Origin: Dermacentor variabilis
Lineage: Eukaryota > Arthropoda > Arachnida > Ixodida > Ixodidae
Direction of reading: 5' to 3'
Assembly: GCF_050947875.1 (NCBI RefSeq)
Contig: NC_134570.1
Coordinates: forward strand, 208,163,750 to 208,227,749
DNA length: 64,000 nucleotides
Of the stretch, positions 10,146-21,949 are shown piece after piece. Position numbers and translations under genes: made by a program. How positions within the stretch are numbered: position 1 is the first letter of the stretch; the number at the start of each line of letters is the position of its first letter. The notes beneath the pieces were generated by a model. It made no database searches. It saw only the letters and a program-made list of their open reading frames with translations, and was not told the origin of the DNA.

Positions 10146-10300
10146 ATGGGCCAATCCCGGAAATAGTGCAATGCCGGGCCGACCCGCAGCGGAGGTGTAG
10201 CAGGCGTTAAGCACTCCCCATACGTGGGCCGATCCAGAAGATAGTTAAATGCCGGACCAACCCGCGGAAGAGACGCAGTTCGCCATTAAGGAGCACACAT
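10146..10300 (+). repeat. Two diverged ~78-bp tandem units in the LINE 3' region
   Basis: GGGCC-ATCC-GAA-ATAGT-AATGCCGG-CC-ACCCGC starts near 10148 and again near 10226, a spacing of 78 bp, with clear divergence between copies. It lies just downstream of the LINE coding end, so it is probably 3' UTR repeat sequence. Confidence 0.6.
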
Positions 10301-12433
10301 ACACAGGTTCGCTAGTCATCCTTCTTCACAGAGTGGAAGGGCACTGATTTTATTTAATTAAAGAGAAAGACAGATTCATTCAACGAAAATAAAATTACAA
10401 ATCCATTGTACATATGCGGGACGAGTAAAGAAGAGAGAACTCTATTTTATCAAGATCAATAAAAAGCTTTTTTTCAGCGATCGCGCATCTTTTTTCAACA
10501 TTGCTATCACTTGCCATGCAATGCAGCTCATGACGTGTGTAGAAACGCGCCCTCAGAAAATTGATCTGTTACAATACGCCCCCGTCGCAAGTTGTGCTGT
10601 TTCGCTTGTCGAAGTTTGTCTGAATTTGCTGACGTGGTTAGCTTCATCGTTTCTTACCCTCTTCTGTCAAAAGTAGGGACTTACGACCGCCAGGTAATTG
10701 CTCGCTTGAGTTGTTTTCGTGTGACTGCGCTGGCCGAAGGGCTTGGCGTCCGACGATAGGACCAGCACTCTACACCCGAATCTTTCGTAATCCTCCAAAG
10801 CAATTATGTTCTGTGCAGCAGTGCGGTTTCGTCACCCGTGCGGCTCACTATTTCCGGCATTGCTTTCATCGCTGACAGCCCCGCCAAGTCGAATGGCGGG
10901 GCGCTCGAATATACAGCTCTACTGGCGGGCCACCAGAACAAATTTCGCGCCTTTGAAAATCAAATGACGTCAGTTGTGTTTTTAACGGATATGGAATTTT
11001 TTCCCCGCCAGAAGTGTTTCCTTGTAACACAGATGACGCTAAGCCTCATGAAACGCCGATTAAACGCCATGTTTTGAACGTATGGGCTTCTATGGAAGCT
11101 TCGCCACCAGGTATATTTACCTGAGAAAATGGCGGCACTGGCGGCGCATGTTCGCATTTCTTTTTTTTCCTTTAGCAGCGTACTGGGCGCACCTGCTGAG
11201 CGGGACGCACAGAGGTTATTCGCCCAGGCAGCCGTCGTTGGCTACACAAACCGCCAGCGAAAAAGTAATCTGCTCGTGCCCTCCGATCGACGTTCACGGA
11301 GACGCAAGAAACTTGTGTCTGCGGGGAGGAGTGCCTTCGGTGCACATGTTTCCTGCGGCGCTTGAGAAACAATGTCGCAGGGCTTCAAATATAAAAGACT
11401 TCGTGTCCAGCAAGGTTGCTCGGATGGGCATTAGTTTCGATGTCGTAAACTGCGCGATAGTAGCGTCTTGTTGTTTCCGCGCTTAGCGCCGGCGATAACA
11501 GCATAACAACGCCGTTTACGACCTTTCGACGTCTTTGTTTACAGCCTGCTAGGCTCATTTTCCGGAGGGAAAGCGCAAGGAGGTCAACTCGTACTCTTAA
11601 CTGCGTTTCGAATATGCAAAGAACATAAGCAGAAAGCGTTCGGATGTGCCTGCCGCTGTCGTAACTAGCGCACTGATAGTGCCGTTACGGCTAAGAAACA
11701 AGACTGCAAGGAACTTGAAGATTTTCTTGTCCTGTGTTTCTCATGCAGATAATTAGAGTACTCATGGGCACCAAAAGAGGAAGCAGCATGCGACTAGCAT
11801 GCACAAAAACCATGCTGAGCACGAGTCCTTCTCTCGTTTCATTTTTGTTTTTTTTTTCATTCTTTCGCGCAACGTATGGGTGCTTGAACTTCTACAATTG
11901 TCGATGAAGGCGAGAAGCATGTTCAATTGTTCTTAACAGATCTGGTACCCACTTAGGCGATGTCGTACGTACACGATACGCAAATTGTGTGTTCGCAATA
12001 AAAATATTTAACCTTTATTTCTGACGAAGCACTAAATATAAAATTGAGTGCGTCTGTTGTCGGTTTTTTGTGTGAGTCTTACGTGAGCACGTATGGAGCT
12101 AGAGCTTTCCCCCGCGACTGCGTGCCGCGTGAGAAACATAGAAAATATATTGTACTCATATCGATCATGATACGCCATATGTAATTGAAAAAGCTGGGTG
12201 AAAATGCAGTACAATGTATGGCGGTAGCGTGCGCCGCTAATATGATACCCGTCTTCGAAAAAAAAAACTAAGTATAACGCACCAGACGTTTACAACCTTT
12301 CGTACAGTGCCTCAAGCCCTCAAAAATGCGTCTATATTTACGCAGATCTCGCGAAACAGAGCTCCGCCGATTGCACGACGTTGTAACTGCAGTGAAGCAG
12401 ACGACGCACCAGCTTCGTTAAATGGTAGCCAGC
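10301..12433. other. Unassigned region, no gene recognised
   Basis: About 2.1 kb of mixed composition. Open stretches of 65-134 codons (for example 11082-11486 plus) overlap others on both strands and show no domain, so they look fortuitous. No terminal repeats, tRNA or LINE motifs found by eye. Confidence 0.4.
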
Positions 12434-12650
12434 GTCATTGCTTAGCAACTTTGGCGGGGTCGACGCTGCTAGGCACGAGGTCGCTGGATCAAATCGCGAC
12501 CGCATTTCGATGGGGGCGAAATGCAAGAATCACCTGTGCACTGGGTGCACGTTAAAGAACCCGTGGTAGTAAAAATTAATCTGGAGTCATCCACTGTGGT
12601 GTACCTCATAATCAGAGCGAGGTTTCGGCACAGAAAACCACAGAATTAAG
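12434..12650 (+). mobile_element. Ruka-like SINE, degraded
   Basis: Plus-orientation tick SINE. Recognisable are the tail of the tRNA-like head (GCACGAGGTCGCTGGATC), the conserved body (GCATTTCGATGGGGGCGAAA, GTGCACGTTAAAGAACCC) and the end block with CTCATAATCAGAGCG. The head is damaged at the 5' side, and no target duplication is seen. Confidence 0.82.
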
Positions 12651-13366
12651 AAGCAGACGGTTTCGCAGGGTACTCGATTGATCGCTAAATTATTTCCGTG
12701 TTATTTGCGACGGTCTCAAATGTGATCTCATTAAAAGAGACGCACCCACTGGCAATCATAGACGCCAAGATGGCTGCATCCCTTCCGGAACCAGCCATCG
12801 CAAGCGACCGACGGCCACATATGTACTGTTGCACGCTGCCGCCCAAGCAGTTTCCGCTATTCCCTCACCATCATTAACATCATAACAAAAACATGGCAGC
12901 CGCCTACAAGTGCTGGAAGTTCTGTTCTATACTTATGTTCCCTGCAAGACGAAGCCCCCTCCCAGAGTTCTCTAATTGCGCCTATCTTGCGCTAGCTGAT
13001 GCCAACTTGCGCCTTCTAACTTCCGAATTTCATTGTCCAACTAAATATCCATCCTTTTGGAATGCACTTTCCTTCCTTTGGCACCCATGCTGTAAGCGAA
13101 ATGGTTTGCTAGTTTACAAGTTTCTCGCCTAACTGTGGTAACAAGTTTCGATAGATATGAAAAATAAAATTAAGTCCCATTGGCAAACAGTGTGTTGGGA
13201 CCTCCGGTCAAAGTTAGGTGGGAATAGGGATTACTGTAATGCAGCAAAATAAAGCAATACCATAATAAGCGATACCGCGACGGTACTCTGTACCGTCGTA
13301 ACCTTCATCTGGACGGCTCTGAGTTGTACTCGTAATACCTACTGTAATACCTACTTGTAATACCTA
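12651..13366. other. Unassigned region
   Basis: About 700 bp without a recognisable gene. A short direct repeat of GTAATACCTACT occurs at about 13331-13362, right before the truncated Gypsy-2. Confidence 0.4.
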
Positions 13367-14604
13367 AACACATCCGCTCCACCGTTCTAGAAAAGCTTCA
13401 CGACGCACTAACGGCAGGACACCTTTGAGTACCTGGAACCTATGATGGTGTACGTCGCCGTTTTTTCTGGCCGGGCCTTGCGCGTTCCGTACGACGTTAC
13501 TTCGCCGCTTGTGAACTTTGCCAACGACGCAAGAAGCCTTCCCAGCTCCCCGCTGGTTACCTGCAGCCGCTCGACATCCGTGCCGAGCCATTCCATCGTG
13601 TCGGCTTGGACCTTTTCGGCCCATTTCCGGAATCTCCATCAGGGAACAATTGGGTCGCAGTCGCGGCGGACTACGCGACCCGCTACGCCGTAACCCGTGC
13701 TCTTCCGACCCGTTGCGCAACTGATGTTGCGGACTTCCTTCTACATGATATCATTTTGATGCATGGTGCTCCGCGTCAACAGCTTACAGACCGCGGCCAC
13801 ACCTTTTTGGCCAAAGTCATTGACGACATCATGCGTGCCTGCTCAATACAGCATAAATTTACCACCTCCTACCACCCCCAAACGAACGGCCTCACTGAGC
13901 GTTTGAACCGCACCCTTACAGACATGCTATCCAAATACGTTTCAGACGACCACCGTGACTGGCACCCTAGCTCTACCTTACATTACCTTTGCATACAACT
14001 CTTCCCTTCTCGAAACTGCTGGGTTTTCCCCGTTTTACCTCTTGTATGGCCGCGAACCGACGCTACCACTGGACACGGTACTTCCGTCCGCCACAGCTTC
14101 AACTAGCAATTATGCCCGTGATGCAATTGCCCATGCTGACCACGCTCACCATGTTGCGCGCACTCGTGTACGAGTGTCTCAACACAAGCAGAAGCAACGC
14201 TACGACCTCCGTCACCGTGATGTCCATTTTGTGCCCGGCACCATCGTGTTACTTTGGTCACCATCGCGTAAACTCGGCCTTTGTGAAAAACTGCTTTCCT
14301 GTTACACAGGCCCATATCGCGTGATACGCAAAGTGACCGATGTCACCTATGAAATCATTCTAGTCACGCCCACTACGTCCTCCGCTGTGACAACCAGTGA
14401 CATTGCCCACGTTGCCCGAGTCAAGCCCTACAACTCTCCATGCACCTTGGATATTTAGCAACACCGTGACGGTGCTTTTGCCGCCGGGGGTAGTATTACG
14501 ATGTCATCGAGCGATGCTGAAGAGAAGATGCTGAAAACGACGAAGACGTTGGTCGGTGCCCTTGGCACGAGCGAGCGTCAGCCTGGCTGCCTGGCTCTAG
14601 TGCA
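13367..14604 (+). mobile_element. Gypsy-2 LTR retrotransposon, 5'-truncated (integrase to LTR start)
   Basis: Plus-strand fragment: integrase zinc-binding domain (about 13367-13560, HxxxH then CELCQRRKK), integrase core (13606-13965), C-terminal region to a stop at 14456-14458, a purine run GCCGGGGGTAG (about 14482-14492) acting as polypurine tract, and about 100 bp of LTR-like sequence from TGTCATCGAG (about 14502). It stops near 14604, where an RTE fragment begins. RT, protease and gag are absent. No second LTR was found. Confidence 0.8.
13606..14458 (+). pseudogene. Gypsy-2 integrase core and C-terminal domain
   Basis: Integrase inserts element DNA into the chromosome. The first frame (from 13606) has the core: an Asp in VAADYATRYAV, the second Asp in LTDRGHTF and the Glu in NGLTERLNRTL, the DDE triad in correct order. 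At about 13960 the frame shifts by one base. The frame from 13955 then carries the rest: ITFAYNSS, FYLLYGREP, a VPGTIVLLW-type SH3-like block and GPYRVIRKV, ending at 14458. One indel separates the two halves, and the upstream zinc-binding part is also in a different frame. The copy is non-functional. Confidence 0.85.
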
Positions 14605-15065
14605 AATAGCGTGTGAATAGCCTTTTTCGTCTGTGTCTTTCCACGCGTATGAATATGAACAGGCATTTTATTTGCCCTACGCATTACATGACCTTCCCAG
14701 CTCCATTTTTGTCTCCTAGTGTCAACTAGAATATCGGCTATTCCCGTTTGCTCATTGATGCACACCGCTCCCTTCCTGTCTCTTAACGTTAGGCTTAATA
14801 TTTTTCGTTCCATTGCTCTTCGCGCGGCTCATAACTTCTTCTCGAGCTCCTTTGGTAACCTACAAGTTTCTGCCCCATGTACTAGCACCGGTGGAATGCA
14901 GTGATTGTACACCTTCTTTTCAGTGGCTGTGCTAAGCTCACAGTCAGGATCTGGTAATGCCTGTTGCATGCACGCTAACCAATTTTTAGTCTTCTATAAA
15001 TTTTCTTCTGTGAAGAAAAAGGCAAGGCGATCTCTCCAACGTTATTCACTGCTTGCGTAGACGAA
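14605..15065 (-). mobile_element. RTE-like LINE fragment with inverted 5' part
   Basis: From about 14630 to 15000 the minus strand matches the C-terminal end of the RTE LINE at 57287-59321: LRDRKGAVCINEQT, DILVDTRRQKWSWEGHVMRR. At about 15024-15064 the opposite strand carries an upstream piece of the same protein, with an RQGD-type motif, SPTLFTACVDEV and one base missing. The two pieces face each other, as in 5'-inverted LINE copies. Confidence 0.7.
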
Positions 15066-15241
15066 GTTATCAATGCAAAAGCATTATATGCCCATTACTT
15101 CAAAATCTGGCGATGTATTGCGTGACGTGACCGAATGATGGTACCAAAACTTGGCGGCGGCACAGTAACCCACGTTGAAAAATAATCGAATTGACGTGAA
15201 ATTTCTCAAGGAGGTTCCTGTACTCAAAGTAAAGTAATGGC

Positions 15242-15340
15242 TTTGCGAAGAATATTAGGTAGCTTTTGGTTAGGATGGGAATAGAACCCGGGTCTCTAGG
15301 GTGCGAGACGAGCAAGCTTCCCCGACGCCACGGCGTTTTT
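15242..15340 (-). repeat. tRNA-like SINE head (second type)
   Basis: On the minus strand there is a GTGGCGTCGGGGA block like a pol III A box, and about 35 bp on a GGGTTCTATTCCC B box. Stems are too degraded for a working tRNA, and a poly-A/T stretch adjoins it. Likely a SINE head or tRNA pseudogene. Confidence 0.5.
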
Positions 15341-15619
15341 TTTTTCGTTTCTTTATTACCAGTTGCAAGGAACACAGAACCCAAATATACAAAATCAGTC
15401 AGATGCTAAAAACGTTCTGCTGTCTTGAAGAACTTAATTTTATATAAGTATAATATTCAAAAGCAATTCTACATGAGGCAACCAGTCTGGCACAGGTATT
15501 CGTGACTTTTGTTCTTCAACGAATCTGTGAATGCTTTCTTTGATATATTCACGCGCTGCTTTTGCGTCAACGTCTGCATTTCAGACAGCCATATGACTTC
15601 TCCACAGACTGTGCAATAC

Positions 15620-16690
15620 AATGAGCATGATTACATCATAAGGCACTGCAACTCCTTATCGATAGCCGAAAACCGGATTCCTTGAGGGTGCAGCGGCAAG
15701 TATTTCGTAAGAGTCCTCTGTAATATATCCCACAGGAATACAGCGTCCCAACATTCGAAAAACTCATGGTCAATTGTTTCATCCCGCCTACATATTTGGC
15801 GCTCTACTCCCCAAGGCACACAAAGTCGCCTTTCCGCCATTCATGTCTTGGCGGTCAGTGTTCCGGTGTGTGCGCGAAAGAAAAAGCTTTTACCACCTGG
15901 TGATACCATCATCTTTTTGACACGCTTAAGCACATCCTTTCCTTTTGGGGCACTGTATAGGGGTCTGTATAGCCGCACAGGTAACACCCCCCACATCACA
16001 CAGATCTCTACATAACTTTTTCGACTGACATCACTGAAATAGTTCAAAGGAAACCCACGCAAAAAATATGGGTGGGCATAACAACCTATTTTAAATAACC
16101 CCGAACGGAACCGTGCAGGTGATTCGTTGAGACCAAAAGATTTGACTGGGAATTACCCAACCGCGTCTGGCACACTGTTGGAAGGAGCGGATATTTTAGG
16201 TATCTCAATAACATAAACCGATTAACTATTTGGCGTATACACAAATGGTCTAATGACAACCCGCCATCGCGCAATCGCCTAAACAAGTTTCCTCTGCTCG
16301 ATAGCTCCCACGAGGTGCCTCAAACACTGCAAATATTCGGGGGAGTTCTTGGGCTTTTATTCTTGAACAGTGTGTCACTTGCATCACGTACCACAACTTA
16401 CTTATAAAGAATAAGTTGCACATTCTCGCTCTTTCAAAGGCTGAAAGATTCCAGCCATTCCAGTTACTGGTCTTTTCGCGTATGTTGCCAGTTTCGTTGT
16501 GCCAGCAAGGTTAACTATACTGATAATATTTGACGCGCACTCCCAATTGAAATGCCTTAACTTATTCAAAAATTCTCCAGTTTGCTTACAGAAAACCAGA
16601 CGGGTCAGAGTTAAAGGCGCTAGCATGCGCCTGACTGAGGCCCCGACCCCTGTACACTCTGCGCTCCAGCGAAGCAATCAGGACAACGTA
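15620..16690 (-). pseudogene. LINE RT C-terminal (zf-RVT) relic
   Basis: Minus-strand blocks from a tick LINE. 16286-16086 has LRDGGLSLDHLCIRQ. 16062-15841 has GKDVLKRVKKM and FFFRAHTGTLTAKT. One TGA at 15841-15843, where relatives have Trp, is followed in the same frame by CVPWGVERQICRRDETIDHE and FFECWDAVFLWDILQRT. The Cys/His pattern is that of the zinc-binding domain found after RT in some LINEs. The open stretch at 16402-16677 may be an upstream piece, but I am less sure of it. No 3' tail was identified. Confidence 0.72.
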
Positions 16691-17189
16691 ACAATAAGGA
16701 GAAAACGAAAAAAAGAAGGGGGTGGGGGGAATTGAGCAAGGAATTCATGAGGAAACTTCGAGAAAAAAATCATAGAACGCAAGCTAAGAAAAAGAAGCAC
16801 ACGATGTGCAACCATAAAAACAGCATCAGCAACACAATTTGGGAGAATAATAGAAAACGAAACTAGCCATATTTGTAGTACTGCTATTTCAGTTCGGATT
16901 CGGAAACAGAGGGATCAGGAAAGAAAACAGACATAGTTATTTACTATGTCTCACATATAAAAACGCTACAGTATTCATTTGGCTCTAACTGGCATGAATA
17001 AGCCTTTAGTACTCACTCCGTAAAAACACACAGAATTTGCATGAAAACCGCACATCACATTAACAAGCTATGTTCGGTTCCATATATTTCTTTCATATAA
17101 TTTCATTGAAGGCGATTTCTTTGTTAGGTCTAACATTTCCTTGTTTTCATTTAGGAGCTTTAGAATGTTTTACCTGAAGCTTTGCATCC
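16691..17189. other. Unassigned AT-rich region
   Basis: About 500 bp of A-rich then AT-rich sequence. No gene or repeat boundary recognised. Confidence 0.4.
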
Positions 17190-18562
17190 CCTAATTCATT
17201 CTAATCTGTGGTAGTTTGTAGTTATTCAGACGGAAGTTGCGGTCTGTAGTCGTTTGAGGATAGATAGACTCAAAATTTGCCAGTTTTTCTTTAATTTGCT
17301 TGAACATATACAGTAAGAGCTTCTCTACACATAAAAGATTTGGTGGAACTAATTTATACCTCATTTTATATGGAGATGTGGTATCATTTAGGCGGACGCG
17401 TTCAAGAGCACGAACCGCTCGCTTTTGTAAAACGTCTAGTTTATTTAATTTCTCGTAGCTGTAGACCCCCATATTAGTAAGCAGTATTGTAGATGGGACA
17501 GAGTTAATGCATGATATATAGCCGGTTTTATACTGTTTGGAATTAAAGAACTTATTTTCCATTTTGCGCCAATTGTTCGAGATAGGTTACTTTAGAGGTG
17601 AGATGTGTGGTCCTTCCACTATAAATATTCTGGAAAAATACACCTAGGAACTTCATACTGCTCGTCTTTTCAAGCACTGCTTCTTCAAAACGCAAGTTTC
17701 AACTGTTATTTATATGCGAGTTTCGAGCTCTGAAGATGACGTATTTCGTTTTACTTGTAATTAATTGTAACTCATTTGCATCTAACCCTAGTGATAGCTC
17801 TTTTAGCCATATATTAGCTTTTAATTCCGCCTGTTTCAAATTTTTACTATCAAGAGGTACATGTATCATCGGCGAAAAGTACTATCCCCCGTCATTCACA
17901 TAGATATCATTCACATATAAACGAAATAAAAGGGGACCTAATATCGAGCCTTGTGGTACTCCCGTTGTGATTATGTTCTGATCTGCAGGACAGCTTTTTA
18001 ATGTCAAGTATTATTTGCGATTTTCTAGATAAGTTTTGATTAACTGATAAGCTTGGCTTCTTTAGCCGTAGCAGGGTAGCTTACTTCATAATATAGAGCG
18101 AGTAACGGAGCCAAACATTTTCTTAGCATCTAAAAATATTCCCTCCGTAAACTTGTTTTCAATATTCTCAACTAATTTTTTCTTAATGCCTAGTAGCGCT
18201 AGCTGAGGGGACTTGTATTTTCTGAAATCCAAACTGCTGGGGTACTATCAATTTGTGTTTTTCTAGAAAGTCAGTTATTCTTCTAAATATAACGCGTTCA
18301 ATTCCTTTCGAGAATACATTCTGAACGGAGATAGTACGATGGTTTCCTAAGTGATTTTTTTTTCACCTTTGCGTACAGGAGTTACGCGTAATACTTTTAA
18401 TTCATCGGGAATGTATCCGTTTTCTAGAATGTAGTTACATTTGAGCGCGAGTGTAACTGAAATCGTTGAGGCTACAGCTTTGATCAGATCAGCCTTAATC
18501 TCGTCGGGACCAGCTACAGTTTTACTATTAATACATATCCAGCTTTTCTGGACACGTGCCAA
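17190..18562 (-). pseudogene. LINE reverse transcriptase relic (CR1/Jockey-like)
   Basis: Read on the minus strand. 18562-18347 resembles the RT entry region (TVAGPDEIKADLIK, YIPDELKVLRVTPV). About 17985-17920 encodes GVPQGSILGPLLFRLYVND, and a base or so out of frame at about 17870-17855 is FADDT, the catalytic motif. 17562-17191 gives the thumb/C-terminal part (LDVLQKRAVRAL, LPQIRMN end). Several frameshifts lie between. The order is right for one LINE copy, and its sequence differs clearly from the CR1 copy at 1105-5948, so it is a separate family. Confidence 0.78.
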
Positions 18563-19484
18563 CTAGCGCCCCAAGCAGCCCTGGCACGAAGCTAGCGGGT
18601 TTTCAATGGAACGAGCAGGTTTTTCGCGAATAACAAAAGCTGCATGTCGATTATTGAAAAACCCAGGCGACAGACGTGTTCTAGAAGACACACGAGCCAA
18701 ATGCAGTGATCACGCTTTGGCAACCAAGAATTCAGTTCCCAGAGCGGTTAAGGATTTCGCAAGGAAAGCCTATGGAAACGACGAAAATTTGTGCTAGATT
18801 TTCTAGACAGAAACGTCACCTGTGATAAAACTACGGTGTCTATCGTAAAAGTCACCGCAGCGTATGTAGTCCGGAGACTCATCTTTCGATTGATGTCTGT
18901 AAAGCTCTCTACACATGGCGTAACACTGTTTCCGAAAGCAATTTTTGAAACGCAGTCGTGCAAGTTCACGTGGTATATATAAAAACCCGAGCGTATCACT
19001 CGCTGAAATGTTGGAAGCCATGGTCGAGTCGTTTAATCGCTCGCACCTATCGTTCTGCGTCATGCTGGCAGTGGTTCGATGCTTTGATACTCCTTTCCTT
19101 CAACGCCACGTAAGAGTCAGTTCGACCGTCTTCCACCAGATGGCCGTAACACAAAACTCAAGCTTTGGTTTCAGTTTTGCTCTTTTTCAGGAGTGCTCTT
19201 CAAATATTATATTGTTCATTTTGCTTCCTAAAACGTACTAATGGGTTGCTTATTTCTTAAGTCATATCTTTTATTATCAGATTTTATTCCTTGGAAAACA
19301 TAATAATAAGCATGCGCATGTCTTTGTGTTACGTTAAAAATGATACTACCGTGCCTTCTAGCATAGACATACTCAGGAATTCTGCACATTTGACCTTCAC
19401 CATCCTGTGGAACTTCACGGCAGTGCACATGCGTCACTAAGTGGGCAAAATTGAAAACAATTTCATTTCTAAGGTGGCAATCTT
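18563..19484. other. Unassigned region with a TATA-like site
   Basis: About 900 bp. A GTATATATAAAAACCC motif at about 18971-18986 resembles a TATA box, but no credible open frame follows it. Short open stretches on both strands (60-98 codons) show no domains. Confidence 0.35.
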
Positions 19485-19504
19485 AGGGTGGCTGGCGAAC
19501 GTGG

Positions 19505-20035
19505 GCGAAAAGACAATACGTCGTCAAGGTAACAGAGACAAGTGGTCCATTTGTAGCCTCGCAAAGTTAATCATACTTTCAAGTATCGCAGTAGCATTGC
19601 ATAGGCCAAAGGGCATGACTTTGAACTGATATAAGCCATCCGGCATGATGAAGGCCGTCTTCTCGCGATCCATTTCATCTACCGAAATCTGCCAGTAGCC
19701 GGATCGCGGATCGATGGACGAGAAGTATTTAGCTCCGTGCAAGCAGTCCAAAGCGCCATCGATGCGTCGTAGTGGGTAGACGTCTTTTCACGTGATCTTG
19801 TTTTAGTCGCGATAATCGACGCAAAAATACCAGGTACCATCTCTCTTTTTTACAAGTACAACAAGCGAAGCCCAAAGACTGGCTGATGACTCGATGACCC
19901 CTTTGCGGAGGATTTTGTCCACTTCTGATTGGATGACTCGACGTTCAGCATGCATTACACGATAGGGACGCCGACGAATAGGATTCGTGTCTCCAGTGCT
20001 TATACGGTGCTGAACAACAGATGTTTGGCCTAAAG
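19505..20035 (-). pseudogene. Gypsy-3 reverse transcriptase, N-terminal half
   Basis: The frame at 19751-19524 carries KYFSSIDPRSGYWQI, KTAFIMPDGLYQFKVMPFGLC, the B/C region of Gypsy RT with the first catalytic Asp (in SSID). Upstream on the same strand, to about 19900, are CVDYRD and KDVYPL with stops between them. A base shift later, YLDDV (about 19538-19524) gives the catalytic pair. Homology is lost below about 19485, so the rest of RT is gone. Confidence 0.82.
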
Positions 20036-20312
20036 ACCTGTCGCGGAATTCAAAGATGTCACTGTACGATGAAGCAGGAGACGTATGTCCGTGGCCGGTG
20101 CAGAGGTGAGGTTCGTTGCAATCGTATTCGCGAAGCCATCCGTTAAGGAACCAGAGCTGTGAGCTGCAATTGCCACTAATAAGCCAATGTCGGCATTCAG
20201 ACTCTCAATATCAGATTCGGAACCACTAGATACACTGGTCAAGAACATGCCCGCCGGAATCACTTGAGGGCACATTCTGAAACTCAGAAGCGGTAGAACG
20301 ACGTCGTTGTTA

Positions 20313-20857
20313 GAGTGTATTAGTTGAGCGTCTTTACGCTGCGCTAAGCAGCTAAGCGGAGCGGAAGCGCGAATGCGCATGCGCAGTCTGCTTAGCCGTA
20401 AGTGGGCTAGAGGAGCGAGGAGCACGGTCCGCTTAGAAGCTGCCTGAGCGGAGCGTGCCGCGCAGCGCTTTGGCTAGCGTTGGTGTCAGAAAGGATTGGA
20501 TTGGCTGCAGAACGCAAGTGCGCTGGCTGTCACGTGGCGTTCTTCAAGAGGGCGCTTTATTTTCTATTGGATAAAATGGACCGGTAACGTATTACAAGCA
20601 CACGTCTAGATACTTCATGGAGTAATAAGTTACATATATACATACATATATACATTTTACTGTATAAGAGTGATCAATAGGTGTTTTTAAAATCTTTCAT
20701 TACCCTGAATTTGGCCAAGGGGCGCTGCAACTACGAAAGGTCCGCTCCGCTACGCTAAACGTATAACTAAAGCGTGAAAATCGCCCGCCGCTCCACTGTG
20801 GCTTAGCGGGGCAGCTCGGAGCGGAGCGTACCGTAAGGACGCTCAACTAAAACACTC
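20313..20857. mobile_element. TA-flanked MITE inserted in Gypsy-3
   Basis: A 545-bp insert with terminal inverted repeats of about 31 bp: GAGTGTATTAGTTGAGCGTC at the left, and the complement of the right end reads GAGTGTTTTAGTTGAGCGTC, continuing with few mismatches through TTACG. TA lies on both sides (20311-20312 and 20858-20859). Flanking Gypsy codons stay in frame when insert and duplication are removed. The interior holds repeated GCGGAGCG/GCTAAGC words. It has no transposase, so it would need one in trans. The TA target suggests a Tc1/mariner-type source, an inference. Confidence 0.85.
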
Positions 20858-21067
20858 TATTAGTAACCGTGACCAACGTATGCGGAACAGCAACGTTCCG
20901 GTCCAAAAGCATATCGATGATGGGGCGAAGCACATAGTCACTGTCAGGAACCTGTGGCTGGGCGGTCAAAGGGACGTAACTGCTTCGGGTGACAGACGCA
21001 CATCGCTAAGCGAGCACAAGTGCGATCGGGTGGTGCTCGTAGCATCGGCGAGTTGAGGCAGTTCTAA

Positions 21068-21949
21068 CTAAAGAACGCCAGTAGCGCAGTCGATGAGAGC
21101 AGAATGAGTGGATAAAAAGTCCAATCCAAGGATAACAACGTGATAGCAGTTGTCGATCTCAGCAAAGAAAGCAGAAGTATGGCGGCCGGTCATACTTAAA
21201 CGCGCAGTACACATTCCAAGAACAACGAGCACGCCACCGTCGGCCGCACGAAGCACTCGGGCAGCTGCCGGGTTGAGGACTTCCTTTAAACGTCTACGTA
21301 GGCTAGCACTCATCACAGACCCATGGGCTCCAGTGTCGACGAGTGCTTGGACAGGTACGCCGCCTATTTTAACGTCAATTATACTTCTCCTTGTAGCACA
21401 GATAGATAATTTGGTGCAGTAGTCGGCAATGCAGCACCACCTCCGACGGCTGCATTTCTTAGTTTTCCGGAAAGTTGCGGCCGAAAGCCACAGGGGACGA
21501 AAGGCGACGTGGCTACGGCGAACGGGAAGATGGGCGACGTGTTTGCGGTGAACGAGACTGGTGTCCGCGCGGCGATGGTGAGCAAGTGTACCACGTATTC
21601 CGAGCAGAGTTTTCGGCGCTGTTAGACTCGCCGGTGGGCGAGACATTGCGGGCATTTCCATTAACACGGCTCAAGTTGGTCGGCGCGCGAAGTGTTGAGG
21701 GCGACGAGTGGCGACAGTAGCGGGCGACATGACCAATGCGGCGACAGGTGAAACATATCGGCTGGTCATCCGCAGCTCTCCGCTCAGCCAGGTTGCGATA
21801 ACGCGGAGAGAAATGTCGGGGTGGAGCGAAAAGTGTAGAAGGCCGTTCGTTAGTTTTAGGATTGGCGACAGCACACACAGAATGTAAACCAATCTTTTCA
21901 AGTTCCTAGCGAACGATGGCTTGTACAAGGGGAACTTAAAATGTAGCAT
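21068..21949 (-). pseudogene. Gypsy-3 zinc knuckle and aspartic protease
   Basis: The frame at 21878-21513 has a CCHC-type knuckle in QPICFTCRRIGHVARYC, which binds RNA at the gag C terminus. The overlapping frame 21667-21068 carries the retropepsin: VQALVDTGAHGSVMS (catalytic Asp about residue 111) and VVILGLDFLS near residue 181. The overlap of the two frames is about 150 bp. That could be the ancestral gag-pol frameshift or a decay indel; the element's consensus would be needed to tell. The protease frame ends with CATGVL at 21068. Confidence 0.82.

Noticed and set aside
18971..18986. TATA box as a host promoter
   Set aside because: There is no initiator-like context or credible coding region downstream; an isolated AT-rich match is expected by chance.
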